From assembly GCF_001039355.2 (NCBI RefSeq), contig NW_019774402.1:1196971-1260970 (forward strand): a DNA stretch of 64,000 bases. Direction: 5' to 3'. How positions within the stretch are numbered: the first letter of the stretch is position 1; each line of letters opens with the position of its first letter. Below, one piece after another: positions 1 to 13,900 of the stretch. The position numbers and the translations under genes are program-made. The notes below the pieces were generated by a model that had not been told where the DNA came from, searched no databases, and saw only the letters and a program-made list of their open reading frames with translations. Origin of the DNA: Lingula anatina. Lineage: Eukaryota; Brachiopoda; Lingulata; Lingulida; Lingulidae.

Positions 1-35
<35 letters not shown>

Positions 36-1837
36 AACACCTTCACATTTAAGTTTCTGAAATCTGAATGTGTTATTTAGCTGTTCTCTTTCACTTTGTT
101 TTATTTATTTTTTAATTAATTAATAAATTAATTTTTTAAATTAAATATTAATATTAGTCATTTGAATACAACACTTCTACTAATGTTTGTCTCATAACAA
201 TATAAAGTTTTTCAAATGAGCTACACCAGTCACATTATTTCATTCTAGAGTGTGTCAGACTGTGTGCAGTATTACTACCTTTCAAAGAAAAATGAGAATT
301 ATAAGCAGATGCTCCGAAAGCAGACAGTGAAGAAAAGGCGCCAATTTGCCAAGGCCAGCATACGCAGAGTGGAGTCTGATGATCCAAAACAGGAATCTGA
401 GGATGTTCAGTAAGTATGACTGTGTTAACAAACTGATTGTTTTTTGACAAGCATCCAAGGTCATTTTAAAAAAAAAGTCACAAGCAGTTGTTTTTTTGGA
501 ATTTTTCATTTATAAAAAAGAGAAAAAACAAATAGGCACATAGAATTAATTTGGTTGGTACAAAAATGACCTAACTGCTTGTGAGCTCTAAAATTAACAT
601 AACAGTTATCACTTTATGGCTTTTGATACTACTTGTTTTTTTTTGTCTCAGCGGTGAATCATCAGTTATGTCAAAATAATACAAATGATAATCATGCACT
701 CTGTATCGTGGCTGATAACTTTGCTGTTTGCCTGTCACCAACATAATAAGGACACTCCATATCCTGGTCATGCCAGCAGGTGACCTTGACTTGCCCTAGT
801 TCAGCATAATCACCACATATTTGTATCCCTCACAGTTGAGTTATTAATCTTCCACCTGTGTCACATCACACCTGCATGTAAATTAGACCACAAAATGAGT
901 GCACCAACTTGTGGAGTGTTAGTTAAGTAGAACACATTCTTGCATTCAAGTCATATTTAGAACAGAATGTGGGTGAAGTGTTGTAAGTTCTATCTTATCC
1001 TGACCTGAAAGTTGTAAGGTGCGTCTTAGATGAGATAACTAGTGCTGATGACAGTACTTATGCACTTATACATGTGGAGATGTTTGTGAAAGATCATTTT
1101 TGGACTCGAGCACAGTTTTTCTTTTACTTTGAGTGCTAAGGATATTTAAATGGAGTGTATGTTAATCATAAAAAAGGATGCATCATAGAGAGGTATTTGC
1201 TCTGTTATTTTAGGGAGAAAAAAGAGCCAGAGAAAACTGAAGAACAGAGTGGTGATGAGACTGGCCCAATGCCATCAGTTAATGGTAAGGTTGTTGATAT
1301 AATTAATTTACCACACTCCAGTTTTAGAAGAGATTCCTTTGTCTTTTCCTATTGATTTTGATACACCAGACTCAGACAACTTGGCAATGTGGCAACCATT
1401 TGGTATGAACATGTCAGTGTACGGTAATCATACTTGTCAATGACCTATTTAAATGTTTTGGTTATAATTAGGGTAGGTGACTGGTATGAACTTTTAAAGA
1501 AAATTAGAATATGGCATTCTTACTAGTACAACTTCAATGAAAGTTTCAGATGTGGGTGGCATGCACCAGTGTGCTGTCTGTCAGGTCCAGTTAGAGCACT
1601 TTGGCTTGAGCCGACCACTGACCAAGAGTAACTGTGACCTGTATGGCATGAAGGAGAGTGACCTGCAGGTGGACATGAGGGTGTGCAGCAGCTGTAGGTG
1701 CCGGTCAGTCAGGAGGAGATACACACAGTGAGTGGCTGGAATTGTTATTTTGACAAACTTAGTTTGTATCTATGGTTTTAGAATGGTCTCTACTTATATA
1801 TGTACGCATGTATGCACATACAAATGTGTGCAGCCTT

Positions 1838-1908
<71 letters not shown>

Positions 1909-2647
1909 CTTGCATAAGCCAGAGTACATGCTCTTCTTTCAAGATGTCCAGTACCAACTTGTAAAACGCCTAAAAGGAAAGTGAAAAGACTGCGGCCCCT
2001 TCCAGCTAAATGGGCTGAATTACCCATGGAGATGAAGGATCCTATCATTCAAGATTTGCGTAAGTTCTTCTTTAGTTCTTTTTGACACTAAAATTCAGTT
2101 TATGCCAGTACTAGTGAGAGAGCAAAAAAGAAGAATTCCACTTCTGATATTTCTGACCTGGGCTTCTATGTTCTTTGTTATTTAATGATAAAAATAAATG
2201 TTGCATCCAACTTAATTATTAGCACATTTAATTAATATGCTTCCTATTTTATTTTTCTTTAGATGATATTCTAGAAGGTATTTATGTATAGATGATATCA
2301 GTTATACTGATTTGATTTTATGTTGTATTTTTAGAACTGACTGATGATATAAACAAGTGCTGCTCTGCTTGTTTTAACCGGATAGCTCGTCGTCTGGGTA
2401 CCAACCCTCAGACAAATGAACCACTCGTTCCTTTAGTACCAGAAGGTGGTGATGGTATGAAAGAAAAGATGATAAGCTTATTTGTGTTTGATTTGAATGT
2501 AAAGATTATCAACAATTTTAAAAGAGGAGTGCAAGGTCAAGTAAAGTTCAATTTTATTGCTTGGTGAGATAGAAATAGATTACTTTTTTTACCACAGTTT
2601 CATTGTTATTCTGCTGCAAATTTTTAACTTTAGAATAGTTTTTTAAC
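1..2647. repeat. First copy of a duplicated NCoR segment
   Basis: Bases from about 21 to 2647 recur almost unchanged from 2649 to about 5331, introns included. The five exons in each copy have identical lengths (161, 71, 178, 116 and 120 nt), and the differences I checked in coding sequence are synonymous. Introns differ by small indels and by microsatellites: this copy has a CT tract at about 1840-1903, where the second has a CA tract. The copy breaks off at the single N at 2648. It is probably the second haplotype of the same locus rather than a genomic duplication. Confidence 0.9.
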
Positions 2648-4485
2648 NAGAGAGAGAGAGAGAGAAACACCTTCACATTTAAGTTTCTGAAATCTGAATG
2701 TGTTATTTAGCTGTTCTCTTTCACTTTGTTTTATTTATTTTTTAATTAATTAATAAAATAATTTTTTTAATTAAATATTAATATTAGTCATTTGAATACA
2801 ACACTTCTACTAATGTTTGTCTCATAACAATATAAAGTTTTTCAAATGAGCTACACCAGTCACATTATTTCATTCTAGAGTGTGTCAGACTGTGTGCAGT
2901 ATTACTACCTTTCAAAGAAAAATGAGAATTATAAGCAGATGCTCCGAAAGCAGACAGTGAAGAAAAGGCGCCAATTTGCCAAGGCCAGCATACGCAGAGT
3001 GGAGTCTGATGATCCAAAACAGGAATCTGAGGATGTTCAGTAAGTATGACTGTGTTAACAAACTGATTGCTGTTTGACAAGCATCCAAGCTTAAAAAAAA
3101 AAAAGTCACAAGCAGTTGTTTTTTTGGAATTTTTCATTTATAAAAAAGAGAAAAAACAAATAGGCACATAGAATTAATTTGGTTGGTACAAAAATGACCT
3201 AACTGCTTGTGAGCTCTAAAATTAACATAACAGTTATCACTTTATGGCTTTTGATACTACTTGTTTTTTTTTGTCTCAGCGTTGAATCATCAGTTATGTC
3301 AAAATAATACAAATGATAATCATGCACTCTGTATCGTGGCTGATAACTTTGCTGTTTGCCTGTCACCAACATAATAAGGACACTCCATATCCTGGTCATG
3401 CCAGCAGGTGACCTTGACTTGCCCTAGTTCAGCATAATCACCACATATTTGTATCCCTCACAGTTGAGTTATTAATCTTCCACCTGTGTCACATCACACC
3501 TGCATGTAAATTAGACCACAAAATGAGTGCACCAACTTGTGGAGTGTTAGTTAAGTAGAACACATTCTTGCATTCAAGTCATATTTAGAACAGAATGTGG
3601 GTGAAGTGTTGTAAGTTCTATCTTATCCTGACCTGAAAGTTGTAAGGTGCGTCTTAGATGAGATAACAAGTGCTGATGACAGTACTTATGCACTTATACA
3701 TGTGGAGATGTTTGTGAAAGATCATTTTTGGACTCGAGCACAGTTTTTCTTTTACTTTGAGTGCTAAGGATATTTAAATGGAGTGTATGTTAATCATGAA
3801 AAAGGATGCATCATAGAGAGGTATTTGTCTGTTATTTTAGGGAGAAAAAAGAGCCAGAGAAAACTGAAGAACAGAGTGGTGATGAGACTGGCCCAATGCC
3901 ATCAGTTAATGGTAAGGTTGTTGATATAATTAATTTACCACGCTCCAGTTTTAGAAGAGATTTCTTTGTCTTTTCCTATTGATTTTGATACATCAGGCTC
4001 AGATAACTTGGCAATGTGGCAACCATTTGGTATGAACATGTCAGCATACAGTAATCGTACTTGTCAATGACCTATTTAATTTGTTTTGATTATAATTATG
4101 GTAGGTGACTGGTATGAACTTTTAAAGAAAATTAGAATATAGCATTCTTACTAGTAAAATTTGGTAAATGTTGATACTTCAATGAAAGTTTCAGATGTGG
4201 GTGGCATGCACCAGTGTGCTGTCTGTCAGGTCCAGTTAGAGCACTTTGGCTTGAGCCGACCACTGACCAAGAGTAACTGTGACCTGTATGGCATGAAGGA
4301 GAGTGACCTGCAGGTGGACATGAGGGTGTGCAGCAGTTGTAGGTGCCGGTCAGTCAGGAGGAGATACACACAGTGAGTGGCTGGAATTGTTATTTTGACA
4401 AACTTAGTTTGTATCTATGGTTTTAGAGTGGTATCTACTTATATATGTACACTTGCATGCACATGCACACATGTGTGCACATGTA

Positions 4486-4526
<41 letters not shown>

Positions 4527-4919
4527 TTTATGTGCAGAAGGGGGTTTCTGATATAGTGGTCCATATTAGTAAATTGAATTAGCCAGATACATGCTTTTCT
4601 TTCAAGATGTCCAGTACCAACTTGTAAAACACCTAAAAGGAAAGTGAAAAGACTGCGCCCCCTTCCAGCTAAATGGGCTGAATTACCCATGGAGATGAAG
4701 GATCCTATTATTCAAGATTTGCGTAAGTTCTTAGTATGTTTTGACACTGAAATTCGATTTATACCAGTACTAGTGAGAGAGCAAATAAGAAGAATTCAAC
4801 TTCTGATATTTATGACCTGGAGTTCTGTATTCTTTGTTATTGAATGATAAAAAAAATGTTACATGGTTAACAAATGGAATATCTAGTGAATCATAAGCAT
4901 ATTTAATTGATGTGCTTCA

Positions 4920-4950
<31 letters not shown>

Positions 4951-7900
4951 TGATGATATTTTAGAAGGTATTTATGTTGATCTCAGTGATATTGATCTGA
5001 TTTTATGTTGTATTTTTAGAACTGACAGATGATATAAACAAGTGCTGCTCTGCTTGTTTTAACCGGATAGCTCGTCGTCTGGGTACCAACCCTCAGACAA
5101 ATGAACCACTCGTTCCTTTAGTACCAGAAGGTGGTGATGGTATGAAAGAAAAGATTATAAGCTTATTTGTGTTTGATTTGAATGTAAAGATTATCAACAA
5201 TTTTAAAAGAGGAGTGCAAGGTCAAGTTAAGTTCAATTTTATTGCTTGGTGAGATAGATATAGATTACTTTTTTGACCACAGTTTCATTGTTATACTGCT
5301 GCAAATTTTTAACTTTAGAATAGTTTTTTATCTTACTTGTCTTCCAATTTTCAGAGGTGGTTGAAACATCTCGCTGGACAGAGGATGAAATGGAGGTTGC
5401 CAAGGAGGGTTTACGCATGCACGGTCGGGATTGGGCTGCAATATCCCTCATGGTAGGGACCAAGTCTGAGGCACAGTGTAAAAACTTCTACTTCAACTAC
5501 AAACGCAAGTTTAACCTGGAAACTTTGGTGCAAGAGTACAAGAAAACTAAGGTATGATAACCATTTTATGTTTTTTTATCAACTTTTGATACACTCAAAA
5601 ATCACAAGTGAAATGGTTTTCAGAAAAGTTGAGTGTACATAGTGAACTTCAATTTTTCTTTGAAATCCAAACATGCTTTTGCCTAGTTTTCTCATATGTT
5701 GATTCAGGAAAGTTATAATAGATTTCCAGTGTATCTGGAAAAATTTTATTCCCTTTATCGCAACTTTGATTTTAACAATTGTGGTTACAAATGTTGCCAC
5801 AGAAAAAAAGTTTTTGTAGTTATTTTCAAAAGATGTTTCATGGTTTAAAATTAAATAATAAAACTCTAAATTTAAATCTGTTCTGCCATTCACCAGGTCC
5901 ATGAGAGAACTCTGTCAATGTCTGAGAGTGTTGCCTCCACCATCACAGCCCCAGAGTCCGAGGGTGAAGAAGACATGTCATCCAGTGATGATGGTAATGC
6001 AGAGGATAATGATATGTCCTCTGACACAGATAGTGCTCCCAGCCCGCCACCCCCTCCAGCCCCTGGGGCAGTGGAAGCTACACCCGCTGGGGGTAATGGA
6101 TAGTTTGTTTATTTCTTTGTCATTTGTTCATTGTTTTGAATTTAAGGAGTAAATTTGTTTGTATCATAATTTCTTATTGGTATTTGTTATTCATTATGAT
6201 GTATAATATCAATTCACCAGCAGTAAAGTGTTTGAAAAGAAAAAAAATAAATAATACAAATGAAAATTAGATACAAATGAAAATTAGATGAAATGAAAAT
6301 TAGATGCAATTGGAATTTGTTTTTTTCAGAATCAGCTATGGATACTTTGTGTCCACCACCACCCCCAGCCCAGTCAGGTCCCCCTGAGACAGACATGAAG
6401 CAACCATCTCCAGATAACCCAGGAGAGAGCTGTAAGATGGATGAACAGACAGAGGAAAAGAATGATAACATTGACAACATGCCCCTGGGCACCTCTGCCA
6501 GCACTCTGGCCCAGCAGAAACCCATGAATTTTTCTGAGACAAGCCTGAAGAGTATTACAGATCCATATGATAGTAGTGCTACGGTCAGTGCTGATGAAGG
6601 GCCACATCAGGCCAGCCCAGGACAGGCCAGCCCTCCCAGACCAGTTGAACACAAGTCTTCAGAGGACAGGCAAAGGATGCAGATAGAATCCCAAGAAGAC
6701 AGGTTAGTTTTCTTTTCTAACTAAATTGACTTTTCTTTTTCTCAGGTTAAAAAGGTACATTTATTATAATTGAATTCATAATCAAATCGTTGTGAATGCG
6801 TATTTTTTTATGCAAGACCAGTAAGCACATTTATGTTAGTTGATCAATGGATAATTGTGGAATTGTAAGTTAAATGCTATTTTTTAAAACAAACTATGTA
6901 TAACAGATATGGTCCTGGCCAGAGGATCATGCACTCATACCCGCCCACAAGGCATCCACCCAGGCAAGACCAACATTACCAAGGACCCTCCGGTGGTGGT
7001 GGTGGTGGTGGTGGAAGTGATATGACACAAAGACCATCCAACCCACCCCAGGGGAATGAAAGCACTGGGGGCGGTGGTAGCAAGGGAGGAGGCACTGGAA
7101 CAGAGGGAGATAAGTCAAAGAGACCAACAACCCCAGGAAGTGGACCGGCATCAGTCCGTGATCTTATCCACACAGCCATTGAAAAAAGTTTAGCACAAGA
7201 CCTTACTGTGAAAGGACAGAATAACAGTAAGTTTGAAGTTTTATAGCTGTATGATATATCTGGGATGTTTTTTATTGCATAGTGTGAAAAAGAATACTTA
7301 AAACAAATTCCATTCCATTTTTCTTGTAAGTTGTAACAATGTCAAAATTGAAAACGTGGTACTGTTTCAGGTAGATGGTATGCTTTTGCACATGTGTTCA
7401 TGTGTATGTTACCACTCAGTTACTGAAATATAATTCTACATTGTGATTTGATTTCATTAGATAATAAAAGGTTATTTATATAAATAGGAAATAGTGAAAT
7501 AATAAAGATATGTGACATTTCTTAGGCTGTATCTCATGAAGTTTCTCACTGTTTAGGAGGAGTTCCTGGCATGCATTCGAGAGCCAAAGATGACAGTTAC
7601 TTAATGCCACAGAGACCAGGCAGCCCCAGCATGCCATCAAATGTACAGGACTTGAGGAAAGACAGGCACAGTGCAGATCACCCAATGCCCCAGCCAATGC
7701 GTGAGCACCCTGTCTCCTCCCTGGCAGGATACCATCATCCAGTACCACATGATAGGAGGGATTATGAGGTTCAAGATTTGTCAAGGAAATCGACAGAGCA
7801 TCGTATATCACAAGGCTACAAGGGAGACCCTCGTGATTTTGACCCACGCGATCCACGTAATCTAGAGGTGCCATACATGCAGCCTGAAAACCTGGGTAGA

Positions 7901-10900
7901 GTGCGTGCCCCACCCCCTGCTCATTCTCATCACACTCCAACTCAGCAGGAGGCTTTACAGATGGGGCTGGAACCACATGTGAGGGAGATGCATAGGTTTC
8001 AGGATCAGCGGGCCAAATCACCATCTGCCTACCCTTTAGAGAGAGGGATGCCACGTCCACCATACCCCACTTCTAGTTCCTCCTTTAATGCACCAAGGCC
8101 ATCCCATCCATCTCCACTACCTCAAGTGCGTGGAAGCATACCACCACCTCCACCACTCATCAACACAAAGTCACCCAAACTAAGCCCCAGAAATGAAAAG
8201 GCTTCCCCTTTGGGTATGCCACCCCCTGCTGGCTCCATAACCCAGGGGACCCCCCTAAACCCTCCTCACAGCTCAGCTGGTGGGAGGTATGAGGGAGGAG
8301 GGCGTTATGAAGGTTTGCTTCAAACCACCACCTCCCACGGTGCCACACGCCCTGAAGGATCCATTACCCAGGGAACCCCTTTAGGTTCTGACCCCCCAGG
8401 TGGACGGCCCTCGGTCAGCTACGAGTCCTCTGTCCCTAGGATGCCTCAGATGATCCCTTATGAGGCTCTCCATGGGCACTTGCGGCCTCCTATGATGTTC
8501 CCTGGGGGGATGGACTATGCGAGAGCAGCTGGTCTACAGGGGATGTACCCTCCTCCAGTGCCAGGGTTCCCAGGGCCAGGACACCTCCAGGAGTACATGG
8601 GGACCCGGGGTCGCCTCCTGGCTGACTTTGTGACAGCACAGCAGATGCATGCAGCAGAAGTCCAGAGACGGGGACCAGGCCAGGAGAAGGAGGCCAGTTT
8701 GTCACCGAGAAATAGAGAACAAGCACAGGGCAACTACCCAGGCAGGGGTAAGAAGCAAAAGAGAGTATACATTGTTGAATGATTAAATGTTTGTTAGTTA
8801 TCAAATTATCAATTGTTTGGCTTAGGACATCCTTGTAGTCACAGTCGTTTATTCACAAGGGTAAGATAAGAACCTACACAAATTTATTTTTTATCACAAT
8901 ATAATTATTTTCTAGCTCAAGCAGAATGCATCCAGTCTGGTGCATATGGTATCCCTCTCCAGACTCCCCAGGGTATTATGTATGCGCCATACCCAGGGCA
9001 GGTGCCCCCCTCCTCCATCAGTGACCAGAGACCCAGGACTACCTCACCATCACAGCAGATGAGCTCTCTGTCCCCCAGGGGCAATGGTCAGAGTGGGAGT
9101 GGGTCTTGGTCCAGTGGGCAGCCACGACTTCCTGTGTCCAGTACCTCTGGGGGCAGTAACCCTGGGGCCAGGCCCACAGAGTACCCTAGGTCAGTTGTTA
9201 TGATGTATGAGTCAGTGCATTTGAATGAAAGAGCTTGACAGTTTATTATTCTGGTAAAGACTTATCACCTAGAGCACTGATAGCTTTATACTGAAAAACA
9301 GAATCGCATCTGGTGGAACATTCTATAATGTTATCGTAAGGACTTTATAACCAAGTTGCTGATAATTTGCTATGGAATTGTAAAATTGTGTTTGCATTGT
9401 TGTTATAACATGCTGCTCTCAATTAATAACAAAGACTTGTCTGTCAACATTTTGATAAAAATATTTGTGAAGTGAATATACCATAATTGCAAGAAACATA
9501 ATTTTCTTGGTGTGAGCAGGTTTCCCTCTGGGTCTCCCCAGCAAAGGCAGAATGTAATAAAACGTGGTGGTGGCGGCAGCATACTTATGGGTACCAGTGG
9601 CAAGGGTGACCCGGGGCCAGAGAGACAAGGAGGACAGCATCCAAGGGGAACACCTTCACCTAGGTGAGATTGATAAACTCATAGAAAATGCCTTACAAAA
9701 CAAATTGCCCTTTGAAATGCAATATATATTTCTACCCTATTCTCCTGCCCACTCCCAATAAGTCCAGGATCTACATGTGACCGTTTCACAATTTGGTACA
9801 TTGTTAGAAATAGCAAACTGTCATAATAGATCATTTTAGGATGTTGATTGAACCTGAACTGTAATTTTGGCTATCCAAGGTGGTTGATATATTCAAGGTT
9901 ATGTATTTGTATGTTTTAGATTCAGTGGGGAGAGTGGGGGCTCATTCCAAGTGTTAGTGGATGCAGCAGCCAATGCTCAGAGTTTGTCTGTTGCCCACGA
10001 GAGGAGTCGAGAAGAATCCAGGTCACCACGCCTCATGGCAGAGATGAGAATGAGAGAGAACAGAGACAGGGAACGAGCTAGATATGAATCCGAGGTTGAA
10101 TCCTACCGCATGATGAGAGAAAGGTATGATTCTGAGAGAACCAGAACTGACTCAGAGAGAACCAGGACAGATTCAGAAACCTCTCAGATAGAGCAAGATA
10201 GAGAAAGGGAGAGAAGACAGTTGATGGAGCAGGCCAGAGCAATGCCCATGCCTAGATTTGGCCCCACAGTGTCCACAGAGCAGGCAAGGTACGAGGCAGC
10301 ATTGGCTGCAGAGAGAGCACGTCAGATGCATGCACAGGCAGAGCACCAAGCCCGTATGATAGAAATGGAAAGGGCACGTTATATTGAAGAGCAGCGCTCT
10401 CGTATGGCACAAGTTCAGGCAGCTGCAGCCACATCTGAGGCCTCACAGGCTGTTGACATGCGTCCAGGAAGTAATAGTCGTAGCATGGAAAATTTACGGG
10501 GCGAGACCAGGAGGCAGGAAGCTGATCAGGCTAGCAGTCACTCTCAGCCTCTTGGTCGCCCTTCCAGTAGTCAAGATATTGTGTCTACTTCAAATCAACC
10601 CAGCAGTGAACAGCCATCGTATGGGAATCAGAGATCTTCAAGACCAACTGAACAGTCAAATGGGGATGTCCCTTTAGAAGATAGAGAGAATAGGGAGACA
10701 GCAGTGCAAGATGGATTGGAATTATTGTCAGGTTCATTTGAAAAAGATGGAGCAAAAAAGCACATGTCAAAAGAAGAGGTGCAACAGGAATTGAAAGGAA
10801 AGGGTCAAACTACAATGACAGCAGCCAGTTTAATTGATGCCATTATAACGCATCAGATTAATAATACAGTTACTGGGCCGCCTCCCTCTGAGCCCACATC

Positions 10901-13900
10901 AACACAGCCCCCTCTGTTATCAAAGCCATTAATTCAGCAACAACAACAGCCTCAACCCCAACAGCAGCACCAGCAGCAGCAACAACAACCACATATACAG
11001 CAACCCCCACAGTTACCCAGACCACGCACTCTAACCCCAATATTTAATCGCCAGAGTCCAGATACTTCTCAGCAGGTTGAACACAGGTCTCCACCATACA
11101 AGCCACACAAGGCTGCTCTCAGTCGATATGAAGCAGATGCCAGGGGAGAAAACTCCTCTGAGGCTGTTGAGAGTAGAACCATGATGGTAAGCCGGTCTTT
11201 GGAGCACCCATCAAACAACAGCCCCATCTCTGACATCAGTGACATGTCATCACGTTCATCCTCCTCCAACCACCCATCAGGGTCGTCACAGGGAGGCCCT
11301 TCTTCTAAGACTATTACACTCGGTGAGCACATTGATGCAATAATAATTCATGATTATCAGAAAAAGATAGCAGCCATTGGTTCTGGGGGATTTCTTCATA
11401 AGATGGGCAGTCTCCCCACTGAAAAAAGTGCAGCAGAGAGTAGCACTACTGCTGCCATCAAACAGTTACTGAACAGCGATAGCTCTAGCAGTGTGGCATC
11501 CACATCACCCACTGGGTCTCCACGCAGTAAGCCAGCAGATTCCTCACCAGCTAGTGCTGGAGTGACCAGGGCCACAGAGGGGGAGGAAAACAACCCAGTG
11601 CAACTGCAGCTTCTGCAACAACAACAGCAACTTCAGCAGCAGTTACAGCAGTACCAACAGCTTCATCAACAGCAGCAACAGCAACAACAACATCAGGCCT
11701 CGCCACCAGCAGCTCAGCAGCAGCATTCACCCATCAGCAGCCAGCCAAAGGTTTCTACTGGGTCAACTGGTTATGTGCCTCAGTACAAGCCAAAGAGAAA
11801 TTTTCAGGTACTAACATATATATTTATATATAGCTTATAAGTGCTAGAAGTTGAATTGTGCTCTATATGCTGTGTTGTTATTGTTTTATACGTTTTTTTT
11901 TCAGGTTGTATGTAACAACCCTTAGTAATTTGAATTTGGACATATAATAAAATTTCTCAAGTTTTTTTTTTTTTTTTTTTTTTTTTGAGAAATACTTGGT
12001 GTCATTTTCTCTCCTAAAGTACCAAATTTTTACCCTGAGACAAACTTGACACACTCGTTTGAAGATGAATTTAATAAATTCTAGATTCCTCACTTACCTT
12101 GTATATTTAATTTATAGCAAAGAGTAGCTACAGAGGCTATGGCAGCCCCAGAGTCCTCAGACCAACCTGTACAAGCTGAGGAACAGAGTGCCAGACCAGC
12201 ACAACCCACTCCCCCTGCACCTGATGATGGGGTGTCCCAGTCAGACCAGAAACAACTGGATTCCTACAGAGTGGAGTCCATTTCACCAGCAGGTAAGAAG
12301 GTTATTGGTCCTTTCTAACGGTCTTGTCTGTTTGAAAGGTAAGTTTGCCATTTTGTTCTGTAGAACATTTGTTATGATAAGATTAGTATACTTAGATAGA
12401 CATTATCTTCATTACAATCACAGTTATGATATCAAATGTGTGATGTAAAAGGAAGGATTTGACTTAGTAAGATATGTTGTACTGTAAAAACTGAAAGCAA
12501 AAACACCAACTTGAACATCTTTTACCTCAGGTTCTATGAACAGTGACAACAGTGATGTAGGAAGCGGTAAACCAGGGTCTCCACGCTCTCCACGAGGTGG
12601 CAGCACCTCTGCAATAGCTGCACATCACCAGGCAATCTCCAATCTCCTTCAGAGACCAGGTAAAATGTTGGATCTTCATTTTCATACTTTGTATTTATAC
12701 AACAGATAAGGTTTAGCTATAAAGTTTTGAAGTTATAATAGACTTTAACTGCATTTCAACTAAAAAAATTGAAAAAGTTCTATATCAATCATTGCTTAGA
12801 TGTTTAAAATAATCACTGTATAACTTTCAGGTTTTCCAGCAGACAGCAGCCGTAATCCTTCATCAGGTGGGTCCAATGAAGTGAGCAGTTCAGCCAACAG
12901 AAACTTGTCCTTCTACAACATCATGTCCCCCTTGGATTATGTCCGCAGCAAAATAGCAGAGGTAATGAGAAGCGGGGAGAGTGTGGTACACAGCAACAGA
13001 TCCTCAGACCAAGCCAGTGCTTCAAGCAGTGAGGTTCCTCATGGATCCAGTCCTCACGTGGGTCAGTCAGGGTATCCACAGGAAGGCACAGGAGCAGGAG
13101 ACAACCCACAGATGTCTATGCTGCCTGGCAGTAGAAATGGCGTGAGTGGAGGGGATGGTAGAGATGGCAGAGGTGGTAGTCATCCCAATACCCCCAGCTC
13201 CTCATTTAATTCAGGCCACCGGTCACCTCACCCTCACTGGCCAGGGTCACAACAACAACAACAACAACAACAGCAACAGCAGAATCAGCCTCCACCCCAG
13301 CCACAGGCTGATGGCCATAACAAGCCATCCCCAGGGGTTCTAATGGGATCTTCAGGCAGGTGGAGCCCCAGGACACACCCGTACCCGCCCAGGCCCAGTT
13401 CAGCTCCCAGGGGCAGCATTATTCAGTCACCAATGGACAGGGTAAATAGTGGACAAGCTGCCCCCAGTGAGCCCAGACCAGCCTTTGCTGACTCCTCTCG
13501 AGGGAATCATGAAGGAAGGCCCATTTTAGACATACGCAAAAGAGCTATGGAAGATTATGGGGAATCCAAGCAAGTCTCACCAAGACCTGCCAAGAAAAGA
13601 TATTCACCAGCATTTTATGGTCAAGGGCCAGTCAGCTCTGATGACCCACAGTCCAACTTTCACATGAGACAGAGCCCCAGGTCCATGTCCCCTTCAAGCT
13701 CAGAAAATCAGGCTCCTTCAAATAGTTATGAGAGATCACAAGTTTCTTCTGGAAGTAGGGCTAGAGATAGCAAATCTGGAGATGGAGAAATTGATCAGAG
13801 TTCCTCCAGTCACGTAAGGGAAGCACATGTTAGTGGTTCTTCAGAAAAGTCCAGTGCTATGCCAGTGGAGAGCAGTAGCTCTCGCCGCCAGGATACTGGT

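Noticed and set aside
249..5139. NCoR duplicate exon set as genuine mutually exclusive alternative exons
   Set aside because: Whole multi-exon blocks with introns are duplicated, coding sequence is effectively identical, and an N marks the junction. Alternative exons would be expected to differ in protein sequence.
5579..5902. 107-codon minus-strand ORF in an NCoR intron
   Set aside because: AT-rich, no domain, no splice-supported partner exon.
7476..8063. 195-codon ORF antisense to NCoR
   Set aside because: It lies opposite the large NCoR exon 7557-8747, whose sense frame matches the family. The antisense frame has no recognisable domain and is open because of the biased Pro/Ser/Gln codons.
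11069..11593. Antisense ORFs of 87 and 65 codons in NCoR exon 9920-11807
   Set aside because: Shadows of a low-complexity coding exon; no start context, no similarity.
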